Of a stretch of DNA of 18,619 nucleotides, positions 1 to 8,900 are shown in pieces. The position numbers and the translations under genes are program-made. Below the pieces are notes generated by a model, which did not search any database, was not told the DNA's origin, and saw only the letters and a program-made list of their open reading frames with translations. Source of the DNA: Prevotellaceae bacterium UBA6417 (GTDB taxonomy: Bacteria > Bacteroidota > Bacteroidia > Bacteroidales > Bacteroidaceae); contig DJPH01000016.1 in assembly GCA_002439755.1 (NCBI GenBank), positions 1 through 18,619 on the forward strand, in the 5' to 3' direction. Position 1 is the stretch's first letter. Each line of letters starts with the position of its first letter.

Positions 1-2704
1 TGACAACGAAACGAATGTATTTGTAGGAATCGCCCAGTTCGATGGTGGGTGAGGTATACGGAGTTTCCAGCACCACTACGTCTTCGGGGAAGCCTTCGTT
101 CAGTTCGGTGATGGCCGTCCATGAGTCCTGGTCGGCATTGTCGGTGCTGGCACCGAGCTCATCATCATTGGTGGCAAAGATCTGAATGTCGTTGGGGTTG
201 TCGTGCCAATCGCTGTTACGTCCGTAGTATTGGAAGTAGAAGCTCTTGACAGGCTCGTTGAGTTTCACCTGCAGGTTGTGATAGCCTGTGCCTGTGTGGT
301 CAAGGCTTTCCACTGCATCCATGGAAGCAATCCATTCGTCGGCTGTGATGTCGGCTTTCTGCATGTCTGTGCTCCAGAACGAGTGGAATATGGTGTTCTT
401 GTCACCGTCGATAAGGCCTGCAATGGTACCGTCGCCGGAGTTGCTGTTGCTGCTAATCTGGGCTGCATCGGTGATGAGTGTGATGCGTGAGCCTGTTGCG
501 GTATCGTAGATGCTTCTTGCCTTGGTGGCCAGTTCGGCCAGTTTGGTATCGAGCGCATCACGGTCAACATATAGGTCATCGATGGCCTTGGCAGCTGCAT
601 TGATGGCTTCGATGTCTGCTTCCGTCACTGTCAGGTTGGCCATCTTCTCCTGTGCTTCAGCTACGAGTTTGTCGTAGGTATCACAGGCTTCTTTCATGCC
701 GGCTACCTTGTAGTATTCAGATGATTCTGCGGGATTTCCGTCGTAAACCTGGAACTCACTGAGGTTGAAGGTTACACCCGTGATGGAGGGAACTGCAAAT
801 CCTGTAGCGCGGTTTCCGCCGTCCATGGTGGACACATGCTTGACAACGAAACGCAGATACTTGTAGCTGCCTTTGAGGTCGATGACGGGTGATTGATAGG
901 ATACGGCATTGTCGTTGCCGGGGAACCCGTATGCGTCTTTGGTCATGTCAACGATTTCGGTCCATTGCAGCGAGTCTGCGGCTGCAGTGCTAGTAGCAAG
1001 ATTGTCGTCGTTGGTGCCGTAGAGGGTGATGTGGGTGGGGTTGTCGTGCCAGCCGTCTGTGTTGTTGCGTCCGTTGAAGCGGAACTTCATCTTGCTGATT
1101 TCCTTGCCAAGGGATATCTGCAGGTTGTGCCAGCCGATACCTTCTGTGGTGGCAATGTTACCCATGGCTCCGTCCCAAAGAGAGTGGAAGATGGTTTCTG
1201 TGTTGCCGTCAATGAGGTTGGCAAGATTGCCATCGCTGGCTTGAGAGTTGCTGGCTATCTGGTCAGCTGAGGTGATGAGAGCTGTGTAGTCGTTGGCTTT
1301 CTGACGTGAAGAGGCTGTGTTGTCGATGGCTTTCTTCATCTTGTCGGCCAACAGCTGTTTGGGTCCCAGTTCGGAGAATGACTTGATGAGTTCTTCATCT
1401 GTTATTTCCTTGAAGTACCAGGCTGCCGTAGCGTTGGCTCCGGTGTTCCAGGTGCATATCTTTCCTCCTATACCTGTGCCGTTGGAATGTCCCTGAGTTT
1501 CGTATGCACGTGTGTTTTTGGTGTTGTAGATGTTGTATTGTGCATAGCCAAGGGGCTTGAGTACCTGTTCGTATTCTGCATCGGGTTCTTTCGAGAAGCT
1601 TACCTGTACGTCGGTGGCATCTGTGAAGTTTCCGTTGTCGTCTGTCACGCACCTGAGGTATTCGGATGTACCGGCGTTCTGTATGGTGAAGTTGCCGTCT
1701 TCGAGCTTGTTGACGATGAAGGCGAACTTTCCTTTCTTTTCGTCGAGGTTGCCCCAGTAGAGGCGGCTGTCAAGGTCGGCATAGAGTGCTTTCTTTACAT
1801 CGGGCTGGTTGGTGGCGAAGGCCGAGTTCATGTTGATGATGTAGTAGTATCCGCCGTTCTTGAAGTCAACGGTCGATGCGATAACTGCGTCGTAGGCATC
1901 GAGCATGGCCTTTTCATCGGCTGCTGCCGTACTTTCGTTTCTTTCTGTGATGTCAAGGTCGGCTTTGTCGAGTGCGTAGACAAGTGCCTCCAGTTTTTGG
2001 GCATCTACACATCCGGGGTCGGTACCTGAAACGAAGCTTGCACTTGCATCTTTGATTTTTGTATAGTTTTTTTCCAGTGAGATGAGGGGAGAGTTGCTCT
2101 CGATGGCCTGGTAAACCTGGAATTCGCCAATGGCAAAGTAGGGGTAATTGCCGGTCGAACCTCCTCCGTTGGTCTTGGTTACGGCAAAGCGAAGATAACG
2201 ATAGGACTCTCCGAGATCAATCATGTCGGATGTGTAGTCGTAGATGGCTTCTGCCGTGGGCATGTTTTTGATCGAGTCGATTTCAGTCCACTCTTCGTTG
2301 TCATTGGAGGCATACAGCACCATTTCTATAGGACGGTTGGTGTGGCCGTAGCTGTCGGCACGTCTACCCATGGTGAAGATGATGCGTTGCTGCGGCTGAC
2401 TTTGCAGATCCACCTGCAGCCAGTGGGGGTGGTTGTCAGGTTCCGGAGCCGTTCCGTTCCATGCTGTGGTGAAAAACGTTGAGCCGTCTCCGTCGATGAG
2501 GGCTGCATAGCTTCCTTCGGCACTCGAGCCATTTGTTCCTGCCTTGAAGTCGCTGGAGAACTGGCAGAGTTCCGGATCGTTGTCATCGGCATGGATGACA
2601 AGCCCCATGTTGCGGTCGAATGTCCAATTCGTTTCACCGCTGGCGGGGTTCCATAAGACGCTGCATATAAGCAACGCCATGAATGTGAATAGATTTTTTA
2701 TCAT
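1..2704 (-). CDS. Secreted multidomain protein with three discoidin-like (F5/8 type C) modules and one ricin-like module, 3' end outside window
   Basis: An open frame runs from ATG at 2704-2702 to the left edge without a stop (901 codons seen). Residues 1 to about 23 form a signal peptide (MIKNLFTFMALLICSVLW), so the protein is exported. Three discoidin-like repeats follow at about 30-200, 468-655 and 735-901. They share a GSYAALIDGD / GNLANLIDGN / GTIAGLIDGD start, then T.F.(S/T).W, HWLQVDL-type and WHDNP strands, and an YRYLRF / YKYLRF / YKYIRF strand; the first two end in EFQVY and the third is cut by the window edge. Between repeats 1 and 2 (about 288-440) lies a ricin-type beta-trefoil-like stretch (GGYYYIINMNS, FTIQNAGTSEYLRC). 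A charged helical linker separates repeats 2 and 3 (about 660-735). Discoidin and ricin modules usually bind carbohydrate, so this is likely a glycan-binding surface protein. A catalytic or sorting domain may lie in the missing part. I see no enzyme domain in the visible part. Confidence 0.85.
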   Translation of the reverse strand, partial: MIKNLFTFMALLICSVLWNPASGETNWTFDRNMGLVIHADDNDPELCQFSSDFKAGTNGSSAEGSYAALIDGDGSTFFTTAWNGTAPEPDNHPHWLQVDLQSQPQQRIIFTMGRRADSYGHTNRPIEMVLYASNDNEEWTEIDSIKNMPTAEAIYDYTSDMIDLGESYRYLRFAVTKTNGGGSTGNYPYFAIGEFQVYQAIESNSPLISLEKNYTKIKDASASFVSGTDPGCVDAQKLEALVYALDKADLDITERNESTAAADEKAMLDAYDAVIASTVDFKNGGYYYIINMNSAFATNQPDVKKALYADLDSRLYWGNLDEKKGKFAFIVNKLEDGNFTIQNAGTSEYLRCVTDDNGNFTDATDVQVSFSKEPDAEYEQVLKPLGYAQYNIYNTKNTRAYETQGHSNGTGIGGKICTWNTGANATAAWYFKEITDEELIKSFSELGPKQLLADKMKKAIDNTASSRQKANDYTALITSADQIASNSQASDGNLANLIDGNTETIFHSLWDGAMGNIATTEGIGWHNLQISLGKEISKMKFRFNGRNNTDGWHDNPTHITLYGTNDDNLATSTAAADSLQWTEIVDMTKDAYGFPGNDNAVSYQSPVIDLKGSYKYLRFVVKHVSTMDGGNRATGFAVPSITGVTFNLSEFQVYDGNPAESSEYYKVAGMKEACDTYDKLVAEAQEKMANLTVTEADIEAINAAAKAIDDLYVDRDALDTKLAELATKARSIYDTATGSRITLITDAAQISSNSNSGDGTIAGLIDGDKNTIFHSFWSTDMQKADITADEWIASMDAVESLDHTGTGYHNLQVKLNEPVKSFYFQYYGRNSDWHDNPNDIQIFATNDDELGASTDNADQDSWTAITELNEGFPEDVVVLETPYTSPTIELGDSYKYIRFVV

Positions 2705-2776
2705 ACGTATAATGTGAATGAAATTTGTTGTCTGTTGTCTTAATATCGCTCCCCATAAAATGAAGAATGCGTCTTG

Positions 2777-2810
2777 CAAAGTTATGCTTTTGTTTCAAAC
2801 CAATTACAAA
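2777..2810 (-). promoter_or_regulatory. Bacteroidetes-type promoter of the discoidin-like gene
   Basis: On the minus strand TAACTTTG (2784-2777) matches the -7 consensus TAnnTTTG exactly. A TTTG (2810-2807) lies 22 bp upstream, slightly beyond the usual 19-21 bp. This gives a leader of roughly 65 nt before the ATG at 2704. The box is seen; its use is inferred. Confidence 0.5.
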
Positions 2811-2971
2811 ACGGTTGCATTTTATAGTGTTAAATAAACATAATCGGCAAGAAATGTAATGAAATGCGTGCCGGTATAATGTTTTTTGTGTTTCGGTTGG
2901 ATTGTTTTGGGAGGTTTGTCATGCCTACTTTAGATTTTCTGTATAAGTATGCCGAAAATCGTCTCTGCGAA

Positions 2972-3067
2972 GAAACAGGTTGTTTCATATAGGTGAAACA
3001 GGTTGTTTCCTGTACATGAAACAAAGTGTTTCATCAGGGGAAACAAAGTGTTTCGTGTACATGAAAC
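2972..3067. repeat. Array of four 15-bp interrupted palindromes GAAACA-N3-TGTTTC plus a half copy
   Basis: Palindromes lie at 2972-2986, 2995-3009, 3018-3032 and 3040-3054, with a fifth left half at 3063-3067. Start-to-start spacing is 23, 23, 22 and 23 bp. Arms are perfect (GAAACA / TGTTTC). The first two copies both have centre GGT and the next two both have AAG. Spacers are ATATAGGT, CTGTACAT, ATCAGGG and GTGTACAT, so spacers 2 and 4 share TGTACAT and the array reads as two paired units of about 46 bp. Copy 3 has arms extended to 8 bp (ATGAAACA / TGTTTCAT). It lies in the intergenic region about 85 bp beyond the antiporter stop codon and about 160 bp upstream of the promoter of the discoidin-like gene. 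Possible roles are protein-binding sites, an RNA hairpin string at the 3' end of the antiporter transcript, or a dispersed intergenic repeat. I cannot choose between them. Confidence 0.9.
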
Positions 3068-3082
3068 ACGTTACGATGTGCC

Positions 3083-3111
3083 GCATTGCATGCTGCAATG
3101 CCCGGCATTGC
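3083..3111. repeat. Three-part inverted repeat able to form two competing hairpins
   Basis: GCATTGC (3083-3089), GCAATGC (3095-3101) and GCATTGC (3105-3111) are perfect 7-base arms. The central copy can pair with either neighbour, with a 5-nt (ATGCT) or 3-nt (CCG) loop. It begins 40 bp past the antiporter stop codon on that gene's transcript and is not followed by a T tract, so it is not a standard intrinsic terminator. It may be a 3' end stabiliser. Confidence 0.55.
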
Positions 3112-3150
3112 CGTCTGAGAGGCCGGTAACCGCTTTTTCAGGCCTTTGAG

Positions 3151-4461
3151 TCAGGCTGTCAGTCTTGGGTAGCGGAAGAAGATGGCCGCCAGTGCACAGA
3201 GGGCCAGCAGCAACGGATAGAACAGGTAGGGCATTATGGCTGTGGAGGGAATGGAAGCCAGTCCGCCGGCCATGAGCAGCTGTGCTCCATAAGGAATGAT
3301 GCCTTGTATGCAGCACGAAAATGTGTCGAGGATGCTGGCTGTTTTGCGTGGGTCAACTCCGAACTTGCGTGATATGTCGTTGGAAATAGAGCCTACGGAG
3401 AGTATGGCCACGGTATTGTTGGCCGTACACAGGTTGGTGAGGCACACCAGAGCCGCGATGCATCCTTCGGCTCCCCGTGCCGAGCGTACGCCGTGTGTGA
3501 GGGAATGAATGATCCATGTAATGCCACCTCCCTTGCGTATCACTGCCAGCAATCCTCCGGCCATCATGGAAACGAGGATAAGTTCGCTCATGCCTGCTAT
3601 TCCGGTGCATATGGCATTGAGGAAGCCTTCGACGGTGTAGGAGCTGTCACACAGGCCAACTATGCCACAGAGCACGATGCCCAGTGAGAGGCTCCACAGT
3701 ACGTTGAGCCCCATGATGGCAGTGACAAGGACTGCCAGATAGGGAATGATTTTCCACCATGCCACGTTGTCGGGGGCTGCCGGCATGCTGTTGTCGCTTC
3801 CCAGCACGGCATAGAGCAGGAAGGTGATGGCGGCTGCCGGCAGAGCAATGCGTATGTTCACACGGAATTTGTCGCTCATGCGGCATCCCTGTGTCCTGGT
3901 GGCCACCACGGTGGTGTCGGAGATGAACGACAGGTTGTCGCCGAAGAAGCTTCCTCCTACCACGGCAGCCACGGTTAGGGGAAGCTCCATTCCTGTCTGC
4001 AATGCCAGTCCGCTTGCAATGGGTGTAAGGGCAACGACGGTTCCCACCGAAGTGCCTATGGACAGCGAGATGAAGCAGGAAGCCACAAAGAGCCCCGAGA
4101 GCAGCATGCCTGACGGCACAAGTCCGAGGGTCAGGGCCACGGTAGCGTCGACTGCCCCCATTGCCTTTGCAGCCGCGGCAAAGGCACCTGCAAGGACGAA
4201 AATCCATATCATGAGAAGCAGGTTCTTGTTGCCTGCACCTTCGGAAAACACCGACAGACGGTCTTCAAAGCTCATGCCGCGCAGAGTGGACAGTCCATAC
4301 ACCGAGGTGAGGATAAACACTACGAGCAGCGGCACCTTGTGGAAACCATGCATCAGAAAGCTTAGTGCAATGAAGAGAAGTGCCATTACGGCCAGCGGGC
4401 TCAGTGCCAGAAGCCCATTCCTATGTACGGCTTTGTGCCGGAGAATATCCTTTTCTTTCAT
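3151..4461 (-). CDS. NhaC-family Na+/H+ antiporter
   Basis: The 436-residue product is very hydrophobic, with about ten to twelve predicted membrane segments, the usual size for the NhaC family. It shows the family's conserved core: SIGTSVGTVVALTPIASGLA around 133-152, and GGSFFGDNLSFISDTT around 169-184 followed by VATRTQGC, where the polar and acidic residues lie in the ion path. Family members in the inner membrane exchange internal Na+ for external H+ and support pH and sodium homeostasis; the exact ion is inferred. The start is ATG at 4461; the frame ends RYPRLTA. The gene is transcribed alone, divergently from the ricin-like/phosphoesterase pair. No frame damage or missing motif is evident. 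The related lactate/malate-exchanging (MleN-type) members of the same superfamily are the main alternative. Confidence 0.88.
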   Translation of the reverse strand: MKEKDILRHKAVHRNGLLALSPLAVMALLFIALSFLMHGFHKVPLLVVFILTSVYGLSTLRGMSFEDRLSVFSEGAGNKNLLLMIWIFVLAGAFAAAAKAMGAVDATVALTLGLVPSGMLLSGLFVASCFISLSIGTSVGTVVALTPIASGLALQTGMELPLTVAAVVGGSFFGDNLSFISDTTVVATRTQGCRMSDKFRVNIRIALPAAAITFLLYAVLGSDNSMPAAPDNVAWWKIIPYLAVLVTAIMGLNVLWSLSLGIVLCGIVGLCDSSYTVEGFLNAICTGIAGMSELILVSMMAGGLLAVIRKGGGITWIIHSLTHGVRSARGAEGCIAALVCLTNLCTANNTVAILSVGSISNDISRKFGVDPRKTASILDTFSCCIQGIIPYGAQLLMAGGLASIPSTAIMPYLFYPLLLALCALAAIFFRYPRLTA

Positions 4462-4483
4462 TTTTATCGGCCTTATTCAGACG

Positions 4484-4491
4484 CAAAGTTA
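4484..4491 (-). promoter_or_regulatory. -7 box of the antiporter gene
   Basis: TAACTTTG on the minus strand matches TAnnTTTG and is the same octamer as in front of the discoidin-like gene. It sits 22 bp upstream of the ATG at 4461. No clear TTTG is found at the -33 distance. A second TAnnTTTG match (TATTTTTG, 4543-4536) lies further upstream and could be an alternative. Confidence 0.45.
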
Positions 4492-4619
4492 CGCAAGAAG
4501 TGCCGGTTTTGCTGCATGTTGCGGCTTGTTAAATGCAAAAATAACGGGATACAGCGTGCTTTTTCGTAAAATAGACATAATGAGGCCAATGTTTGCTTCC
4601 GGCATTAAGCTGAAAGTTG

Positions 4620-4627
4620 TATATTTG
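4620..4627 (+). promoter_or_regulatory. -7 box of the ricin-like/phosphoesterase operon
   Basis: TATATTTG matches TAnnTTTG exactly. TTTG occurs at 4592-4595 with a 24-bp spacer, longer than usual. Transcription from here would give a leader of about 90 nt before the ATG at 4727, which is long for this region and contains a stem-loop. Confidence 0.5.
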
Positions 4628-4656
4628 CTTTGGGAAATAAGTAGCGTCACCCGGTA

Positions 4657-4707
4657 AAAGGGCTTCCCGGTGGTTGCTTCTTCAGATAGAGAAAAGACAA
4701 GCCCTTT
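4657..4707 (+). promoter_or_regulatory. Leader stem-loop upstream of the ricin-like gene
   Basis: AAAGGGCTT (4657-4665) and AAGCCCTTT (4699-4707) form a perfect 9-bp stem closing a 33-nt loop. The right arm ends 19 nt before the start codon. The following bases are only moderately T-rich, so an attenuator is possible but not shown. No known riboswitch class is recognised. Confidence 0.4.
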
Positions 4708-4726
4708 ATTATTCAAACATCATTAC

Positions 4727-5905
4727 ATGATAAGATTCATTGTACTTTTTTGCTCTCTGACTTTGCTGTTAGAGGCAAAAGCTCAGATGTTGCCGTCAGG
4801 AAGCAGTGAAGGGCAGCCTGTATGGTATTACATCGAAAGCGCGGGAGGTACATCCGGAAGCTCTTTGGTATGTACGGTCGAAGACGACCGGGTTTACAGC
4901 CGTGAAAAGCATCTCAACGATGTCGATGCCGCCGCCAGCCAGTTATGGCGTTTTGAAATTGATGATGAAGGTCTTTGCTACATCATCAACAAGGCCACCG
5001 GCCGTTTCTTGAACTTCAAGTTCAGCTCGACGTTGCGTGTCAATGTCGTGAGTGTCACAGACAACAGGGCAAAGTTTATGTTTGTGCTCCACGAAGGGGG
5101 CATATCCCTGCGTTTGAACTCGGCCACCGACGAGCAGTGCTACGTAGGTCTTGGCACCAAAGAAGAACTGAAGGGGCAGTTTGTGGGTGTGACCGGTGAA
5201 GAAAGCCTGACAAACGGGCTTCTGACGTTTACCGCCTACAACGATTCGCCACTGAAGTATTCAACCAAAGGCAATGAAACATGGTATGGCATCCTGTCGG
5301 CCAAAGAGGGATTAGAGGCTATGGCCCTTACAGACTGCTCGTCAGAAAACGCTGACTTTCCGATTGCAGTGAGCAGCTTCAGCAGTGACGATGCCGCTCA
5401 GCAATGGAAGATAGTTAAGGACGATGCCACCGGACGCATAAGGATTGTGAACCGCAAAAGCGGCTTGCACATCCTTACGGCATCAAACGTTATAGGCAGC
5501 TTCAACGCCACCATATTGGGTTGGGTAGCCAAGTATCCCGGTTTCGACTATACCTATCTGGGGCTGGGACAATATGCCCTTTACGGTACGGAAGACGATG
5601 ATGTGGTTCGCTATCTGGGACTTCAGGACACAGAAAGTGTGCCTGTAGAGCTGAAAACCGACCAACTGGCATCGTCAGCATTCGCATGGGTGTTCAAGGA
5701 AACAGCCACAGGCACAGGCATTTCCGACCTTAGTGCCAACGTAAAGATAGCCGTTGTCGACGGACGCATAGTGGTATACGGCACCGACAACTATAAAATC
5801 ACCTCTGCACAAGGCATGCAGATGCCCAAAGATGCCAGGCTGCCGAAGGGCGTATATATCGTAACCTGCAACGGCCAGTCTACAAAAATCACCATCAATA
5901 AGTAA
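4727..5905 (+). CDS. Secreted ricin-like beta-trefoil protein with T9SS-type C-terminal tail
   Basis: The 392-residue product begins with a signal peptide (MIRFIVLFCSLTLLLEAKA, cleavage about residue 19). Two ricin-like regions follow, about 30-173 and 178-326. Each carries the typical Q.W motif followed by an I.N..TG / IVNRKSG strand (QLW at 72-74, QQW at 225-227). The last 58 residues (ISDLSANVKI... LPKGVYIVTCNGQSTKITINK) resemble the sorting domain that directs cargo through the type IX secretion system, or a related Bacteroidales tail. Ricin-type folds usually bind sugars, so it is probably a secreted or surface lectin; the ligand is unknown. I chose ATG 4727 over an in-frame GTG at 4670 because the signal peptide starts there. 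The next gene begins 4 bp after the stop, so the two are almost certainly co-transcribed and probably act together. Confidence 0.85.
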   Translation: MIRFIVLFCSLTLLLEAKAQMLPSGSSEGQPVWYYIESAGGTSGSSLVCTVEDDRVYSREKHLNDVDAAASQLWRFEIDDEGLCYIINKATGRFLNFKFSSTLRVNVVSVTDNRAKFMFVLHEGGISLRLNSATDEQCYVGLGTKEELKGQFVGVTGEESLTNGLLTFTAYNDSPLKYSTKGNETWYGILSAKEGLEAMALTDCSSENADFPIAVSSFSSDDAAQQWKIVKDDATGRIRIVNRKSGLHILTASNVIGSFNATILGWVAKYPGFDYTYLGLGQYALYGTEDDDVVRYLGLQDTESVPVELKTDQLASSAFAWVFKETATGTGISDLSANVKIAVVDGRIVVYGTDNYKITSAQGMQMPKDARLPKGVYIVTCNGQSTKITINK

Positions 5906-5909
5906 GGAA

Positions 5910-8900
5910 ATGAAACATCTGCATAATTATCTCATATTGATACTGGCCATGATCGTGTGTCCGGTATATGCACAAAAGTATGTTCTGACTTCGGTATCGC
6001 AGAAAGGCTCATCACACTTCGACACCGACGCCAAGGAAATAGTCTTCGGCACAACCGCCGCACACAAGACGGTGACCGCAACCACCAACCTAAATATCTC
6101 GGCTGTGAGCAATGCCGGATGGTGCACAGTAGCCACATCGGGCAAAGAAATAAAAGTATCTGTAACAGCCAATCCTGACAAGGGAGAACGCACGGCCGTA
6201 GTAAGGCTGCAAGTGAAAGACGGCCTTTCAAAGGATATCAAGGTGCGTCAGTTTGGCAGCACTCCGGCTGTATATGCCACGCCTCAGGAGCTGACAGCCG
6301 TCGATACGGATGAAATTTCGTTTGAAGTGGCCAGCAGCATAGCCCCTGAATTCACCTGCCCCGAATGGATAACTCCGGCAGGACCTGCCGCAGCCATCGG
6401 CACCAATGTGTACAAGTTCAAGCTGTCGGCCATGACAGAAGCATCGCGCACCGGTTATATCACTGTAGGCGGCAACGGAGCAGAGCCTGTACGTGTCAAG
6501 GTAATACAGCTGACAGAGCAATATCCCACGTTTGCCGTAATCAGTGATGTGCATTTCGGCAATGCGATGGGCGAAGGTCCGATGGTCAAGGTGCCGAGAG
6601 CCTTGAAGAATCTTTCATCGTATAAGAAACTGGATGCCATCTTTGTGGTGGGCGACCTTGCCGACAGCGGCAAGCCCGAGCAGTACCAGCAGCTTGTAGA
6701 AGTCTTCAACAACCCTGCCAACTATTCGAACCCCATAGAGCGCAAGATTTTCATGCTAGGTAACCATGACAATTACAGCAGCTCAACCAACTATGTGCAG
6801 GGACTAAAGCCCATGAATGGCGGCAATCCCTATCCTTACGACCAATACATAGTCATTAAAGGCTATCCATTCATTACCATAAGCGACCGCGGCAGTGCCA
6901 ACTGTGACGACAACGACCTGAACGATGGTGAAACATCCTACCCTAAAGCCGTTCGCGACACCTTGGCCCGCTGGCTGGAACGTGCCTCAAAAGAATGTCC
7001 GGGCAAGCCCATCTTCGTGTTCACCCACGTACCGCCCAAGTACACATGCTATAGCAGCTGGCCCGGCGAAGGCACGGAAAACTACCCCACATGGGCAATG
7101 AAAACATTGAACCCCATCCTGAACAAATATCCTCAGGCCGTGGTTTTCTCGGGTCACAGCCACTTCCCGTTGGCCGACCCCCGCTCCATTCATCAGGGAG
7201 TAGACCCTAACAGTGACAAGCAAAACTTCTTTACGGCCATCAACACCGGCAGCACCACCTATACCGAAATAGAGTCGGCAGTGGATGAAGGCATACACCC
7301 CAAAGGCTACGATAACGTAACAGAAGGACTCATAGTCAGCGTCCAACCGAGCGGCAATGTGCTGGTTCAGCGCTACGATACTGAACGCAACGAAGAGATA
7401 GAAGCCAATGACCCGTGGGTGCTGAAAGCCCCGTTCGACGGCACGAAGTTTGAATATGCCGACGTCAGAGACAAGTATGACAACAATGTAAACAACCTGA
7501 AATTGAGGGACGGCCTGCCGGTTCCCGAGTTCCCGGGTGACGCAAAGATAGAGCTGCGCAATACACCCACCGGCTTTATTGCCACATTCCCGCAAGCCAA
7601 GAACAACGACATCGTGTTCAGATATCTGGTGCGCGCCATCAACGATAAGGGCTATGCCGACAAGACAGTCTGGGCATTCTCCGGCTATTTCCTAAACAGT
7701 GCTACTCCCAATCAGGTTGAGGCCGAAGTCAGTGATTTGGAAGAAGGCAAGCAATACACAGTCAGTGTCACAGCCTATGATGCCTACGGAAACAGTTCGT
7801 CGACCATTGTCAGCGGACCTATTATAATAGGTAAGAGCACCAATCCCGAGGACATGCCACCTGCCCGCTTTGGTAGTTGGGACTTCAAAGACAAGGCCGA
7901 CCCGCTGAAGTGTGTAGAGGGAACAGCCCAACTTGTGCCGGCCAACGTAACTTATACCGGCGTAATAACTATGCAGAACACTATAGACGATGCCGGCATC
8001 ACCTACACAGAGTCGGGTGACAATAATCTTAGCGCATTGCTCGTTCCCCAGGCTTCGACCTTCAAGGTGGTGACAGGCAAACCCCTGTCGTCCTACACCA
8101 TTATGTATGACGTCAGAATAGCCGACGCACTGTCTTGGCACACGCTGCTGCAGACCAACCTGAAAAACGACGATGATGCGGATTTCTGCATCGACCGCGG
8201 TAACCGCAGGGTAGGCCTTTTCCACTCAGACTTCGGATATGCAGGCCAGGTACCATTGAATGAATGGCACCGTATTGTATTGAGAGTTGATAATGGCGTG
8301 CCCTCCACCTATATCGATGGAGAAAAAGTATTGCAGGGCACCGGAACTGCCAATGGCAGATGGACCATACAGGATGACGGCTTCTTTATATTCTGCGACA
8401 ATGACGGTGAAGACAGCGATATCGACGTAGCCGCCTTCTCAATCTGGGATTCGGCATTGAGCGATATGCAGATATGCAATCTGGGAGGCTATGCAACACC
8501 GGGCGGAGACGCTCAGGAAGTGCCTGCAAGCATCGGGGAATGGAACTTCGCGGGCAGCAATCCGTTGGACAATAGTAACGGCACCGAGGTGGAACTTCTG
8601 CCCGGTACGGTTTCCGACAATGGTGAAATTTCCATGAAGGGCTCCATCGATGAAGCCGGCATATACTATATTGACGACCCGGGCATACAGGGAAAAGTAA
8701 TCCGCGTCCCCAAAAATTCGGCCTTGAAACTCTCTGTAGACAAGTCGATGGACAACTACACCTTATCATATAAAATAAGGCTTCCCAGGCTGGAAAGCTA
8801 CAACTGTCTGCTGCAATGCACGCCCGACAACTCGGACGATGGCGATATATTCGTCAAGAGCGATGGCACAATCGGACTGGCAACCAACGATTGGGGCTAT

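Noticed and set aside
2830..3024. Small 64-codon minus-strand ORF
   Set aside because: It runs through the palindrome array and low-complexity intergenic DNA; the product has no family features or plausible signal.
2972..3067. CRISPR array
   Set aside because: Units are 15 bp palindromes with 7-8 bp spacers that are themselves partly repeated. CRISPR spacers are about 30 bp and unique, and no cas genes are present.
3824..4657. 277-codon plus-strand ORF opposite the antiporter
   Set aside because: It is antisense to a clear NhaC gene, has a biased composition and no recognisable domain, and it crosses the divergent promoter region.
4670..4726. GTG 4670 as start of the ricin-like protein
   Set aside because: It would put 19 polar residues in front of a clean signal peptide that begins at ATG 4727.
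6987..8225. Long minus-strand ORFs opposite the phosphoesterase
   Set aside because: They mirror a well-supported coding frame and encode no recognisable protein; they are codon-use shadows.
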